DNA from: Onstottus_B arcticum
GTDB taxonomy: Bacteria; Acidobacteriota; Blastocatellia; UBA7656
Assembly (NCBI GenBank): GCA_038040485.1
Contig: JBBPIE010000025.1
Coordinates: 1-64,000 of the forward strand
Direction of reading: 5' to 3'
Length of the DNA stretch: 64,000 nucleotides
Shown here: piece after piece, positions 54,968-63,405 of the stretch
Position numbering within the stretch: position 1 is the first letter of the stretch
How the letters are laid out: every line of letters begins with the position of its first letter
Notes under the pieces: model-generated
What the model was told of the DNA's origin: nothing
What the model saw: the letters and a program-made list of their open reading frames with translations, nothing else
The model's database searches: none
Position numbers and translations under genes: made by a program

Positions 54968-56722
54968 ATGCGAATCGCTTTTGCTAGCCTGAGCACACTG
55001 ATGCTCGCGATAGCCCTTACGGCGCTGGCGCGGGTTGTGTCAAAACGGGTAGGACTGGTGGCCGCGCCGCGACAGGACCGATGGCACAGCACGCCGACGC
55101 CGTTGTTGGGTGGTCTGGCGATATACGCCGCGTTCCTCGCGGGATTTTTGGTCTTTGGCCCGCGGACGACCGGTGCATACGCGATCCTTGGCGGCGGAAC
55201 GCTGTTGGTGATCACCGGGCTCGTCGACGACATACTTCACATAAAGCCCTACACCAAGCTTGTCTTCCAGTTGATCGCGGCATCGATCCTAGTCTATTTC
55301 GGGCTGCGACTCCCCTTCGTAGAATATCAAATCCTCAACAACGTCCTTACCATCTTTTGGCTTGTTGGGATAACCAATGCATTGAACCTTCTGGACAACA
55401 TGGACGGCCTGGCGGGCGGGGTTTCAGTGATCGCATGTGGATTTCTTGCAATCACATTCTTGCTAAACGGGCAGACTGCGGAGGCCATGTTACCGGCCGT
55501 GCTCGGGGCGGCGGCGCTTGGGTTTCTGGTTTTCAACTTCAATCCGGCGTCGATTTTTATGGGTGACAGCGGTTCGATGTTCCTTGGTTTCTTGTTGAGC
55601 GGCACAGCACTTCTGAGCGATAGCGGCCGCTTCCGCCATCTAACATCGGTGCTGCTGACGCCGGTGCTTATTCTGATGATTCCGATCTTTGACACATGCA
55701 TTGTGACGATCACGCGAAAGCTGTCGGGGCGGCCGATTTCGCAAGGCGGACGAGACCATACGTCTCATCGGCTGGTGGCGCTTGGGGTGTCGGAGCGGCG
55801 CGCGGTGTTGCTGCTGTATCTGTTCGCCGCCGTTTGCGGTGCTCTTGCATTGATGGTCAGGTTGATGAGCGTTACAGTCATGATGGGGCTGGTTCCGGCG
55901 TTCGCCCTATTGGTGGTTTTCCTCGGGCTCTACCTCGGGAAGGTGCGAGTCTATGAAGAGGGAGAGGAGCCTCAGGGCATTCGCATCATCAACGCGATAG
56001 CGGACTTCTCGTACAAGCGGCGAATCTTTGAGGTTCTCCTCGACGTTGTTCTAATGACCCTGGCGTACTATGCGGCGTTTCTTCTTCGCTGGGATGGAGC
56101 CTTGCCCGCAGAACAATCTGCAATCTTCCTGAAGACCTTACCGCTGGTAATCATCATTCAGATATCGTTCTTCTTGTTTGGCGGCGTCTACCGGGGACTG
56201 TGGCGCTATGTTGGAATCACCGACTTCCTGACGATCTCCCGAGCGGTAATTGCGGGGGGTGCAGTGAGTATGCTGGTAGTGTTCGCCGAGTACTGGTTTC
56301 GCGGTCCGTCGCGCGCGGTGGCTTTGCTGAATGTTTTGTTGTTGCTGGTATTCGTTGGCGCAAGCCGATTGTCGTTCCGCTTGTTTCGCGCGCTGATTGT
56401 CGGGCGTCCGAAATTGGATCCCGAGGCTACCCCGGTGTTGATCTACGGCGCCGGTGACGGCGGGGAATTGCTGATCCGTGAGATCCTGAGCAACCCCGAT
56501 CATCGGTATGCTCCGGTGGGGTTTATCGATGATGACGATCGCAAGGCAGGCAAGTTGATTCACGGCTACCGGATCTTTGGAAGCCAGCAACTGCCGCAAC
56601 TGGTTCGTACTTACGGAGTCAGCGAGGTGCTGATTTCAACTTTCAAGGTCCCGGATGCGAAGCTTGAATATCTTCGCCGGCTTGGCGTGGGCCTGAAGAA
56701 GATGAGTATTCGGATCGAGTGA
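54968..56722 (+). CDS. WecA/MraY-like phosphoglycosyltransferase fused to WbpM/CapD N-terminal half
   Basis: 584 residues. Residues 1-325: polyprenyl-phosphate N-acetylhexosamine-1-phosphate transferase, with LVDDIL, NALNLLDNMDGLAGG, FMGDSGSMFLG and GGRDHTSHRLVALG, about ten TM helices. Residues about 350-480: four more TM helices like the membrane part of WbpM/CapD/FlaA1-type dehydratases. Residues 488-584: CoA-binding-type Rossmann module (LIYGAGDGGELLI). The catalytic SDR domain is absent and the chain stops after KKMSIRIE. It probably starts lipid-linked repeat-unit synthesis. Confidence 0.85.
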   Translation: MRIAFASLSTLMLAIALTALARVVSKRVGLVAAPRQDRWHSTPTPLLGGLAIYAAFLAGFLVFGPRTTGAYAILGGGTLLVITGLVDDILHIKPYTKLVFQLIAASILVYFGLRLPFVEYQILNNVLTIFWLVGITNALNLLDNMDGLAGGVSVIACGFLAITFLLNGQTAEAMLPAVLGAAALGFLVFNFNPASIFMGDSGSMFLGFLLSGTALLSDSGRFRHLTSVLLTPVLILMIPIFDTCIVTITRKLSGRPISQGGRDHTSHRLVALGVSERRAVLLLYLFAAVCGALALMVRLMSVTVMMGLVPAFALLVVFLGLYLGKVRVYEEGEEPQGIRIINAIADFSYKRRIFEVLLDVVLMTLAYYAAFLLRWDGALPAEQSAIFLKTLPLVIIIQISFFLFGGVYRGLWRYVGITDFLTISRAVIAGGAVSMLVVFAEYWFRGPSRAVALLNVLLLLVFVGASRLSFRLFRALIVGRPKLDPEATPVLIYGAGDGGELLIREILSNPDHRYAPVGFIDDDDRKAGKLIHGYRIFGSQQLPQLVRTYGVSEVLISTFKVPDAKLEYLRRLGVGLKKMSIRIE

Positions 56723-56774
56723 CCGGGTGTTACCTAAATAGGTCATTCCATTAGTTTTCCAGAGAAGAAAGAAG

Positions 56775-56803
56775 TTGACTTTCGCGGCCCCTTCTCGTAG
56801 GCT
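56775..56803 (+). promoter_or_regulatory. sigma70-type promoter for the FecR-like gene
   Basis: TTGACT (56775-56780), a 17-base spacer and TAGGCT (56798-56803), 75 bases before the next start codon. It marks a transcription break between the EPS locus and the maturation island. Confidence 0.5.
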
Positions 56804-56878
56804 AGGGGCGTTCGACTCGTTGAAACGAATTGGAGCCTGAGTGATCAATCCGGCTCGCAACAGAAATTTGGAGGCAAT

Positions 56879-57610
56879 ATGAAGACCCCTAGAACAAGAA
56901 CCAAAGCCCCGATCAGTTTGCTTTTGACGTTGGCGCTCGCGTCCCTGTTGGTGAGCCCGTTTGCAATCGCTGGCGCGAACGAAGCTGAGCTCAAAGAGCT
57001 CGCCGATAGTTTGCCGGTCGTCCAGATTCCAACGGGAATGCTGACAGTCAATGGCCCGGTGCTGCTTAACGGCAACGAAGCAAAAACGGGAATGACGGTG
57101 CTGGACGGCAGCGTGATCCAGACGAGGACCGCAGGCGAGGCGATCATTGATATGGGAGCCCTCGGTCAAGTCGTCGTCCATGGGTTCACCGCGATTACTT
57201 TGAGGATGTCCCCCAACGCCCTGGACATTGACCTCAATAAATGTGGCAAGGGCGTAACCGTCACGGTACCACCCAACGTGCCCGCGGTTGTTCGTATTCT
57301 CGATGAGGGGAATGTCGGAACCTTTACTAACGATCGAGAGATTGACGTGAAGGTCAAGAAGGGTCAAGTGCTGGTCAAGTACGGCGCGGATAAAGAGAAA
57401 ATCCTGGACGCTGGCGATCACCGCGATTTCGACAATGCGAAGACCGTTAGCACGACGGGCGACGCCGTGTTCAAGGTCTACTGCGATGAGTCGCATTTCC
57501 CGGTCATCTTCTTCCTTCCGCTAGCCGCGATCATCTTTCCAGTGGCGGAAGTGCTCGGCCACGGCCCCGTAGGGGAAGAGGAGCCGCCCATCAGTCCGCC
57601 GCTGCCCTGA
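56879..57610 (+). CDS. secreted FecR-like beta-domain protein
   Basis: 243 residues; GGAGG (56870-56874) precedes the ATG. Signal peptide LLLTLALASLLVSPFAIAG, then a beta-rich domain with GPVLLNGNEAKTGMTVLDGS and EIDVKVKKGQVLVKYG, resembling FecR-type or LPS-assembly OmpA-like beta repeats. A hydrophobic stretch FPVIFFLPLAAIIFPVAEVLG near the C-terminus (about 207-227) may anchor it, followed by a Pro-rich end. Role unknown; probably envelope-located. It begins a new transcription unit ahead of the kinase genes. Confidence 0.7.
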   Translation: MKTPRTRTKAPISLLLTLALASLLVSPFAIAGANEAELKELADSLPVVQIPTGMLTVNGPVLLNGNEAKTGMTVLDGSVIQTRTAGEAIIDMGALGQVVVHGFTAITLRMSPNALDIDLNKCGKGVTVTVPPNVPAVVRILDEGNVGTFTNDREIDVKVKKGQVLVKYGADKEKILDAGDHRDFDNAKTVSTTGDAVFKVYCDESHFPVIFFLPLAAIIFPVAEVLGHGPVGEEEPPISPPLP

Positions 57611-57914
57611 TTGTCGTCAGCGAAGACGTGCTTTTAGGCGACACGCGCTACACCCCGACACGTGGGCATCGCCAGATAGTTCCGCCTAGGGGTCGCTGGC
57701 TTAGGGTGATACTTCCGATGCGGTCCCTTCGAGCATGGCCGGCTACCGGTCCGGTTCGAGGTGCTTTTGCCCCCGATACCCGCAGGCAGCAAAAAACTGT
57801 AAGTGGTCGATGGTAAATAGCCTTTGAGCTTTGAGTATAGGTTTAAAATCGGTGGTAAGGAGCACACAGTCAAACGACATGGTGATGCCTCGTTTGAGGC
57901 AAACTTCGGCCTGA
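57611..57914. other. 304-bp spacer
   Basis: No convincing gene, repeat or terminator between the FecR-like protein and the first HPr-kinase-related gene. The overlapping short frames show no recognisable protein, and I see no strong ribosome site before ATG 57915. Confidence 0.5.
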
Positions 57915-58733
57915 ATGGAGAAAATTGACCGCCTAGGTTGGGCGGCAGGTGTTGCCATCGTTTCTTATGGGGTCCGGATTGGTATTCGCTCGAACGATCC
58001 GTCGATGTTAGAGCACGTGAGTGAACGCTTGCCCGTCGGGTGGAAACTGGCGGGCTCGAATGTGGTTGACAGCTTGTACTCGATAATGGCGCCTTGGGCG
58101 CCGGGTAAATCGAACATTCGGCGATTCAACCTTCTGTACAAGGGTATTGAGCGGTTGGCTCGCACCATGGATCTTGATCAGTTGCTTTATGAATTTGAAA
58201 TTGATCTGCACTCATACGTGGCTGCCGCAACGAAACGGAGAATGTTCTTGCACGCGGGTGCGGTGGGATGGAACGGGCGAGCCATCGTTCTCCCGGGGAA
58301 GAATTTCAGTGGAAGGACCAGTTTGGTAACGGCGTTTTTGCGGGCCGGAGCGGCCTACTATTCTGATGAGTTTGCAGTGTTGGACTCGCATGGCCGGGTC
58401 CATCCGTATCCGTGGGAGCGACAAAGCCGTCCGGGGGAAGGCGAAAGACCTCGGCAGCGGCCGATTGAGGCGCAGAGGGCGCGGACGGGGAACAAGCCCT
58501 TGCCGATCGGATTCGTATTACTAAGTGAATACCGGCAAGGCGCAAAATGGAGGCCGCGATCGTTGTCGCAGGGTCAGGCGGCGCTGGCAATGCTTGGCAA
58601 TGTGAGGTCCTTAAACCAGTCCCCCGAGGTCATGCTGCGGATGCTCGGGCAAGCCGTCTCGGGAGCCACGGTTCTTAAAGGTGTGCGAGGCGAAGCCGAT
58701 GAAATGGTCGAGTCCATTTTGAAACTGCTTTAG
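57915..58733 (+). CDS. HPr-kinase-related protein 1, atypical P-loop
   Basis: 272 residues. Resembles the C-terminal nucleotide-binding core of HPr kinase/phosphorylase as found in HprK-related proteins of RiPP-like and EPS-linked loci. The phosphate loop is G128-K-N-F-S-G133-R134-T135, where the usual invariant Lys is Arg. ADS-like YYSDEFAVLDSHGRVHPYP follows (acidic metal residues). It shares this layout with the paralogue at 61533, which has an intact GK[ST]. It may be an inactive partner, or may use Arg. No HPr protein is in the window, so the target is unknown; a nearby C-terminal Ser-containing protein is a candidate. Confidence 0.8.
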   Translation: MEKIDRLGWAAGVAIVSYGVRIGIRSNDPSMLEHVSERLPVGWKLAGSNVVDSLYSIMAPWAPGKSNIRRFNLLYKGIERLARTMDLDQLLYEFEIDLHSYVAAATKRRMFLHAGAVGWNGRAIVLPGKNFSGRTSLVTAFLRAGAAYYSDEFAVLDSHGRVHPYPWERQSRPGEGERPRQRPIEAQRARTGNKPLPIGFVLLSEYRQGAKWRPRSLSQGQAALAMLGNVRSLNQSPEVMLRMLGQAVSGATVLKGVRGEADEMVESILKLL

Positions 58734-58810
58734 CGATTTCTACGCTGGAAACCAGACGAAGGCTGGCTCGAGATTCTCGGGCAGCCAAACACACCGCTGA
58801 GGGCGATGTT

Positions 58811-59917
58811 TTGAAGATACCGGTATCAGTGTTTAAGAATGAGCCACGCTCGGAGTCGAGGGGGGAGCGCGGCAGAATAATAGCCGAGCTACTTGCTGGC
58901 TCGTGGCGATCGTGTGCCCCGGGCCCGAGCACTTCAGCCGAAGAAACGGATGAAGTTGCGGAGTTGTTGGTACGGTCAGGCGCGGGTGGATTGGCTTGGT
59001 GTCGAGTACGCGAAACTGTCCTTAAGGACTTGCCGTTTGTGCGCCAGTTAAGGCAAGCCTACCGATACCAATCCCTTCAATCGGCGCTCCACCACCGCAA
59101 CTTGAAGCAGGTCATTCCGCTCTTGCGTTCCGTCGGTGTTGACCCCTTATTAGTAAAGGGATGGGCGATCGCAAGGCTCTACCCGGAATTGGGTATGCGG
59201 CCATACTCCGATCTGGATCTGTGTGTAACGCCGGATCATTACGCGCGCGCTGAGGCCGTTTTGAAGAGGCCGGACATCCTGCAATGCGACGTAGATTTGC
59301 ACGTCGGCTTCGGCAAATTCTACGACAAGCAGACGGAAGATATGTTCGCGCACTCAGAGTTGGTGAAACTCGACGGGTTGGAAGTTCGGGTTCCGAGCGC
59401 GGAGGATCACTTGCGCCTGCTTTGCGTGCACCTCTTACGTCACGGGGCAGTGCGCCCTTTGTGGTTGTGCGACATTGGCCTTTTGCTGGAGACGCGGGGC
59501 GATGGTTTCGATTGGGATCGATGCCTCGCTGGCTCGCGCCGACAGGCCGATTGGGTCGCCTGTGTCATCGGGCTGGCTCACCAATTGTTAGGAGCAAAGG
59601 TTGAAGGGACCCCAATAGCGGAAAGAGCCAGGAACTTGCCGCGATGGATGGTGCCAGCAGTGTTGAAGGAATGGGGAATCCCTTATGCCTTTCCCGCGCA
59701 GGTTGCAGTCTACCTGCGCAGTCCTTTTCGGATGTGGCGGGGCCTGCTGGGTGAGCTGCCACGGCATTGGCCTAATCCGATTGAGGCAACCGCAAGCGTC
59801 CGAGGCTCGTTCAATGACGCACCGAGGTTGCCTTTTCAGCTCGGCCATGTAGTTTCGCGCAGTGCGGCGCTTCTGTTTCAGTTGCCAGGGATGATCAGCA
59901 GACGGAGTTCTTTTTAA
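58811..59917 (+). CDS. nucleotidyltransferase-family protein (NTP_transf_5-like)
   Basis: 368 residues; TTG start at 58811 with GAGGG 7 bases upstream. Central motif LLVKGWAIARLYPELGMRPYSDLDLCV contains the GS/Asp pair (SDLDL) of minimal nucleotidyltransferases. Then VDLHVGFGKFYD and PSAEDHLRLLCVHLLRHGAV follow. This family is repeatedly found with HprK-related kinases and PqqD-like proteins and in some lasso-peptide loci. Chemistry not established; nucleotidylation or phosphate extension of a peptide or small molecule is possible. Confidence 0.75.
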   Translation: MKIPVSVFKNEPRSESRGERGRIIAELLAGSWRSCAPGPSTSAEETDEVAELLVRSGAGGLAWCRVRETVLKDLPFVRQLRQAYRYQSLQSALHHRNLKQVIPLLRSVGVDPLLVKGWAIARLYPELGMRPYSDLDLCVTPDHYARAEAVLKRPDILQCDVDLHVGFGKFYDKQTEDMFAHSELVKLDGLEVRVPSAEDHLRLLCVHLLRHGAVRPLWLCDIGLLLETRGDGFDWDRCLAGSRRQADWVACVIGLAHQLLGAKVEGTPIAERARNLPRWMVPAVLKEWGIPYAFPAQVAVYLRSPFRMWRGLLGELPRHWPNPIEATASVRGSFNDAPRLPFQLGHVVSRSAALLFQLPGMISRRSSF

Positions 59918-59940
59918 GGGATAACTGGGAGAGTCAGAAT

Positions 59941-61524
59941 ATGGAGGTTGTGTTGTTAGTTGCCAGGCTCGTTCTGGCTTTGATCTTCGGGACATCTGGA
60001 GTTGCGAAAGCCGTTGACCAGGCTGGCTCGCGCCACGCGTTCGCCGGTTTTGGAGTACCCGGATGGCTGACGACACCGCTTGCGTTGTGTCTGCCAGTCA
60101 TAGAGATTGTAATAGCGCTGGCATTGGTCCCTTTGAGTACAGCGTGGTGGGGTTCAATTGCCGCGCTCGCGATGCTATCGATCTTCACGTTCGCGATCGG
60201 TATCAATCTCGCCCGCGGGCGGTCCCCGAATTGTCATTGCTTCGGAAAGCTTCATTCTGAACCGGTGAGTCGGACTACGTTGGTCCGCGATTTAGGGCTG
60301 GTAGCGGTAGCCGGACTAGTGGTTGCGCAGGGAAGAAATAATCCTGGTTTGAGTGCGCTTAGTTGGCTGGGTGACCTGCGACCCGTAGATGTGACGTTTC
60401 TCGCTCTTGGTATGTGCTTGATTGGTTTGGTCGCAGCCGCGACTCTGTTTCTGAATCGAATTGTAAAGCAGCAGGCAAAACTGCTGACCGGGATTGAAGC
60501 GGTCAGGATTGCTGTGAACGAGGACGGTGAACCAAGTAGTACCCTCGTGCGCAAAGCTGCAGCTCCCCCGCAAGAGGGATTGCCAATTGGCGCTATGGCC
60601 CCGAAATTCTCTCTGTCCACGGTCAACGGTGATGCGATCTCGCTCGACGCTCTTCTTGAATCGGGCAAGTCTGTGCTGCTTGTCTTTGCAAGTCCAAACT
60701 GTTGGGGCTGTAAAGTCCTGTTGCCGGTGGTGAGGGTTTGGCAGAAGGACTATGCCGACCGGCTAACCGTCGCGGTTGTGAGCAAGGGGACCCTCGAAGA
60801 CAACCGTTCTCAAATGGCCAAGTACGAGATTAATGACTTATTAGTCGATGACGCCTCAGAGGTGTCAGATAATTACCAGGCGAAGTGGTCTCCCGCTGCG
60901 GTCCTGATCAATCCGGATGGGCGAATCGCTAGTCACCTTAGCTTGGGGGACGGTGCGATCCGACAGTGGCTGAGGAACCTTATCTCTTCGGGCCAGTTGC
61001 AGAATACCGGTCAGGACGAGGACGGCGCTAACGTTCACATTCCTCAGGTAGCCCTCAACTATGCAGTAAGAAAGATAGGTGAGCCGGCCCCCGGGTTTGA
61101 ACTTAAAGACGTATCCGACAAGTTAGTGAGGCTCGAGGATCTGCGGGGCAATCCCACGCTCCTACTCTTCTGGAACCCGCGTTGCAAGATTTGCAAGACG
61201 CTGTCGGATGACCTGTTGGCGTGGGAGGGGCAGCCGCCCGCAGGTTCGCCAAACCTCGTGTTTGTTGCCAGCGGGGAACCGAAGGCGATCAAGGCCGGAG
61301 GCAAGCGCTTCAAGTCGATGACGTTACTTGACCCGGCATTTGATATTGCTCCGCTGTTCGGAACCAAGTTTACGCCCTCTGCAATTTTGATTGACAGTGA
61401 AGGTAGGATCGCATCAAGCCTGGCGATTCGAGCTGACAATGTTCGAGCTCTTATCGGTCTGCCGAAAGCGGAATTGCCGGTCGCGCTTCAGTTGCCTGAA
61501 GCTCTTTATGGCGCCGAAGCATAG
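59941..61524 (+). CDS. MauE-like membrane protein fused to two thioredoxin domains
   Basis: 527 residues. Residues 1-150: MauE/DoxX-like four-helix membrane domain (LARLVLALIFGTSGVAKAV..., NLARGRSPNCHCFGKL with Cys98 and Cys100). Another TM helix follows near 160-175. Residues about 215-345: thioredoxin/TlpA-like domain with CWGC (Cys254, Cys257). Residues about 380-510: second thioredoxin-like domain with CKIC (Cys415, Cys418). In methylamine utilisation, MauE and thioredoxin-like MauD are needed to form disulfides in the 12-Cys small subunit. By analogy this would oxidise or shuffle disulfides in an exported Cys-rich partner, and such a protein is encoded 0.9 kb downstream. Confidence 0.82.
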   Translation: MEVVLLVARLVLALIFGTSGVAKAVDQAGSRHAFAGFGVPGWLTTPLALCLPVIEIVIALALVPLSTAWWGSIAALAMLSIFTFAIGINLARGRSPNCHCFGKLHSEPVSRTTLVRDLGLVAVAGLVVAQGRNNPGLSALSWLGDLRPVDVTFLALGMCLIGLVAAATLFLNRIVKQQAKLLTGIEAVRIAVNEDGEPSSTLVRKAAAPPQEGLPIGAMAPKFSLSTVNGDAISLDALLESGKSVLLVFASPNCWGCKVLLPVVRVWQKDYADRLTVAVVSKGTLEDNRSQMAKYEINDLLVDDASEVSDNYQAKWSPAAVLINPDGRIASHLSLGDGAIRQWLRNLISSGQLQNTGQDEDGANVHIPQVALNYAVRKIGEPAPGFELKDVSDKLVRLEDLRGNPTLLLFWNPRCKICKTLSDDLLAWEGQPPAGSPNLVFVASGEPKAIKAGGKRFKSMTLLDPAFDIAPLFGTKFTPSAILIDSEGRIASSLAIRADNVRALIGLPKAELPVALQLPEALYGAEA

Positions 61525-61532
61525 GGATTTAG

Positions 61533-62402
61533 ATGTTGCCTGACACCCGAAAGATCAACCCTACTGCCGACGAAAGCTGGCGCTCGTCCTGGATAGCTGC
61601 GCGGTCTCTGGTTGCTTATGGTGTTCGGGTTGGAATCCAGACTAATAAACCAAGAATCTTGGATTCACTTCTGGCGAGAATTCCCAACATCTGGCGCCCC
61701 TCCTCGTCGTCACCTCTCGAGAGAGTGTTCTCGGTGCGCGTCGGGACGACCGGATTACGAAAGCGTGGGCGGTTGGGGCATCAGTTGTTTGAAGATCAGC
61801 AGATAGTTGCCAATTCGACCGACCTGGATCTGATCCTGGAAGCTTTTGATAAGCAGCTAAAAATATATGTTGCTGAGATGGCCCAGCGGAGGGTTTTTGT
61901 CCACGCCGGCGCCGTTGAATGGCAGGGGAAGGGAATAGTCATTCCTGGTCGCAGTTTCAGCGGAAAGACCAGCCTGGTTGCGGAACTGGTGCGGGCGGGA
62001 GCCACTTACTACTCTGACGAATACGCCGTGTTGGATAAGCACGGAAGGGTGCACCCTTATCCAACCCCGCTGGCAGTTAGACAACCTGATTCGAACAAGC
62101 AGAGCAACATTTCGGCCCAGGAGCTTGGGGGAAGCGTAGGCGTTACGCCATTGCCCGTGAGCCTGATAGTCGTGAGCCGGTATGCGCCCGGGAAAGAATG
62201 GCATCCGCGCCTGATGTCACCAGGACAGGCAATGCTGGAGTTGCTTAACAACACAATACCCGCAAGACGAAAGCCCGAAGCGGTGATCACAGCACTGCAG
62301 AAGGCAGTAGGAGACGCGGTTTCATTGAAGGGTGTGCGTGGCGAAGCTAGGCAGACCGCAGAGCTTATCTTCGACCACCTAGTTAGATCACAGGGAAGCT
62401 AG
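61533..62402 (+). CDS. HPr-kinase-related protein 2
   Basis: 289 residues, 8 bases after the MauE-thioredoxin gene. Intact Walker A G139-R-S-F-S-G144-K145-T146, then TYYSDEYAVLDKHGRVHPYP with acidic metal ligands, as in HprK-related kinases. Paralogue of the 57915 gene (both have the HPYP segment and C-terminal LKGVRGEA). Likely a serine/peptide kinase; target unknown. Probably in one operon with the PqqD-domain gene 44 bases downstream. Confidence 0.83.
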   Translation: MLPDTRKINPTADESWRSSWIAARSLVAYGVRVGIQTNKPRILDSLLARIPNIWRPSSSSPLERVFSVRVGTTGLRKRGRLGHQLFEDQQIVANSTDLDLILEAFDKQLKIYVAEMAQRRVFVHAGAVEWQGKGIVIPGRSFSGKTSLVAELVRAGATYYSDEYAVLDKHGRVHPYPTPLAVRQPDSNKQSNISAQELGGSVGVTPLPVSLIVVSRYAPGKEWHPRLMSPGQAMLELLNNTIPARRKPEAVITALQKAVGDAVSLKGVRGEARQTAELIFDHLVRSQGS

Positions 62403-62446
62403 TTTGTATTCGCAAGAAGTACCAACCTTGGAGTAAGGAGATGAAA

Positions 62447-63073
62447 ATGGAAAATGGGTCACTTAACAACCAGGCGGCGTTGGCCCGGCACGAGGAGTTG
62501 GTGGTGCAAGAGCTGCCAGATGAGGTAGTGGTCTACGACCTCAAGCGCCATAAGGCTCACTGCCTAAACAAGACGGCTGCTTTTGTTTGGAATCACTGCG
62601 ATGGCGAGACGACCGTCACCGAGCTAGCGCGTCTGCTTGAACAGGAGGCTGGATCACCGCTTGACGAACGGGTGGTCTGGTACACCCTGGACAAGCTGCG
62701 CAAGGCCGATCTGTTGGACGGACAGTTGAAGTCACCAGTCGATGACGGCTTGTCGAGACGACGGATGATAAGAAGGTTGGGAGCTATGATAGTCATTCCC
62801 ACAGTCATATCGCTCGTTGCCCCGACAGCAGTTATGGCAGCGTCCATAACAGTCTTCGCTAAAAAGATTGCTTGTGGTCAATGCAACCAGCAAGACAACC
62901 CAATCGGCTGCGTTTCGGACACCTGTTGCACCGGCAATTGCGGAGGTCCGCAACGGGGGTGTGTGTGCGCAACTCCAGGTTGTCCTCCCGGCCCCGGCGG
63001 TTTAATCGATACCTCTTGCACAGGAGCACTTTGCACGGCTGCAAGCGCTGCCGCGCCTTGTTCATCGGGCTAG
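62447..63073 (+). CDS. PqqD-domain protein with Tat-like segment and 12-Cys C-terminal domain
   Basis: 208 residues from ATG 62447 (TAAGGAG at 62434-62440, 6 bases upstream; ATG 62441 directly abuts it). Residues about 10-90: PqqD-like domain (VYDLKRHKAHCLNKTAAFVW, ELARLLEQEAG, a RiPP-recognition-element fold). Residues about 100-130: arginine-rich RRRMIRRLGAMI then a hydrophobic run ending PTAVMAAS, a Tat-like signal or membrane helix. Residues 143-205: 12 Cys among Gly/Pro/Thr, ending PCSSG. Likely the substrate of the neighbouring MauE-thioredoxin and kinases. Could instead be a bifunctional recognition protein with an anchored tail. Confidence 0.8.
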   Translation: MENGSLNNQAALARHEELVVQELPDEVVVYDLKRHKAHCLNKTAAFVWNHCDGETTVTELARLLEQEAGSPLDERVVWYTLDKLRKADLLDGQLKSPVDDGLSRRRMIRRLGAMIVIPTVISLVAPTAVMAASITVFAKKIACGQCNQQDNPIGCVSDTCCTGNCGGPQRGCVCATPGCPPGPGGLIDTSCTGALCTAASAAAPCSSG

Positions 63074-63405
63074 AGGATTCCAGGACGCGCCACCAGCCGA
63101 TTGACACACGGTGATCGGTCCGGCTGGAGGCGCATGAAAAGACGCGCCTGGCAAATCCGGTTGGTGCTCTCTTGCTTCGGGGCACCCAGAACCTGTGCAT
63201 GTTTGGCCAAAGCGACGCGCGCGCAAAGGTGTAGTCGTGCGGAGTGTCGCGCCCAATCTACCGCAAGTGCGTCAGGGTTCTGGTGCCCCGTTAGCTTTTG
63301 GGGACGGGCAAGCTTAGACCGCAGAGTCGGTGTTTGCCGGTCGCGCGCCGAGTCCATCCGAGAAGCAGCACTGATTCACTCTTCCCTCGTTTCCAGTCCT
63401 TTCTC
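63074..63405. other. spacer between PqqD-domain gene and sulfatase remnant
   Basis: About 330 bp with only Arg/Cys-rich frames lacking ribosome sites. No promoter, repeat or RNA gene recognised. Sulfatase-like coding sequence begins around 63406. Confidence 0.45.

Noticed and set aside
46400..63073. Complete lasso-peptide cluster using asnB as cyclase
   Set aside because: asnB is 11.5 kb away within the EPS operon, and no B2 transglutaminase-like protease or short precursor was found.
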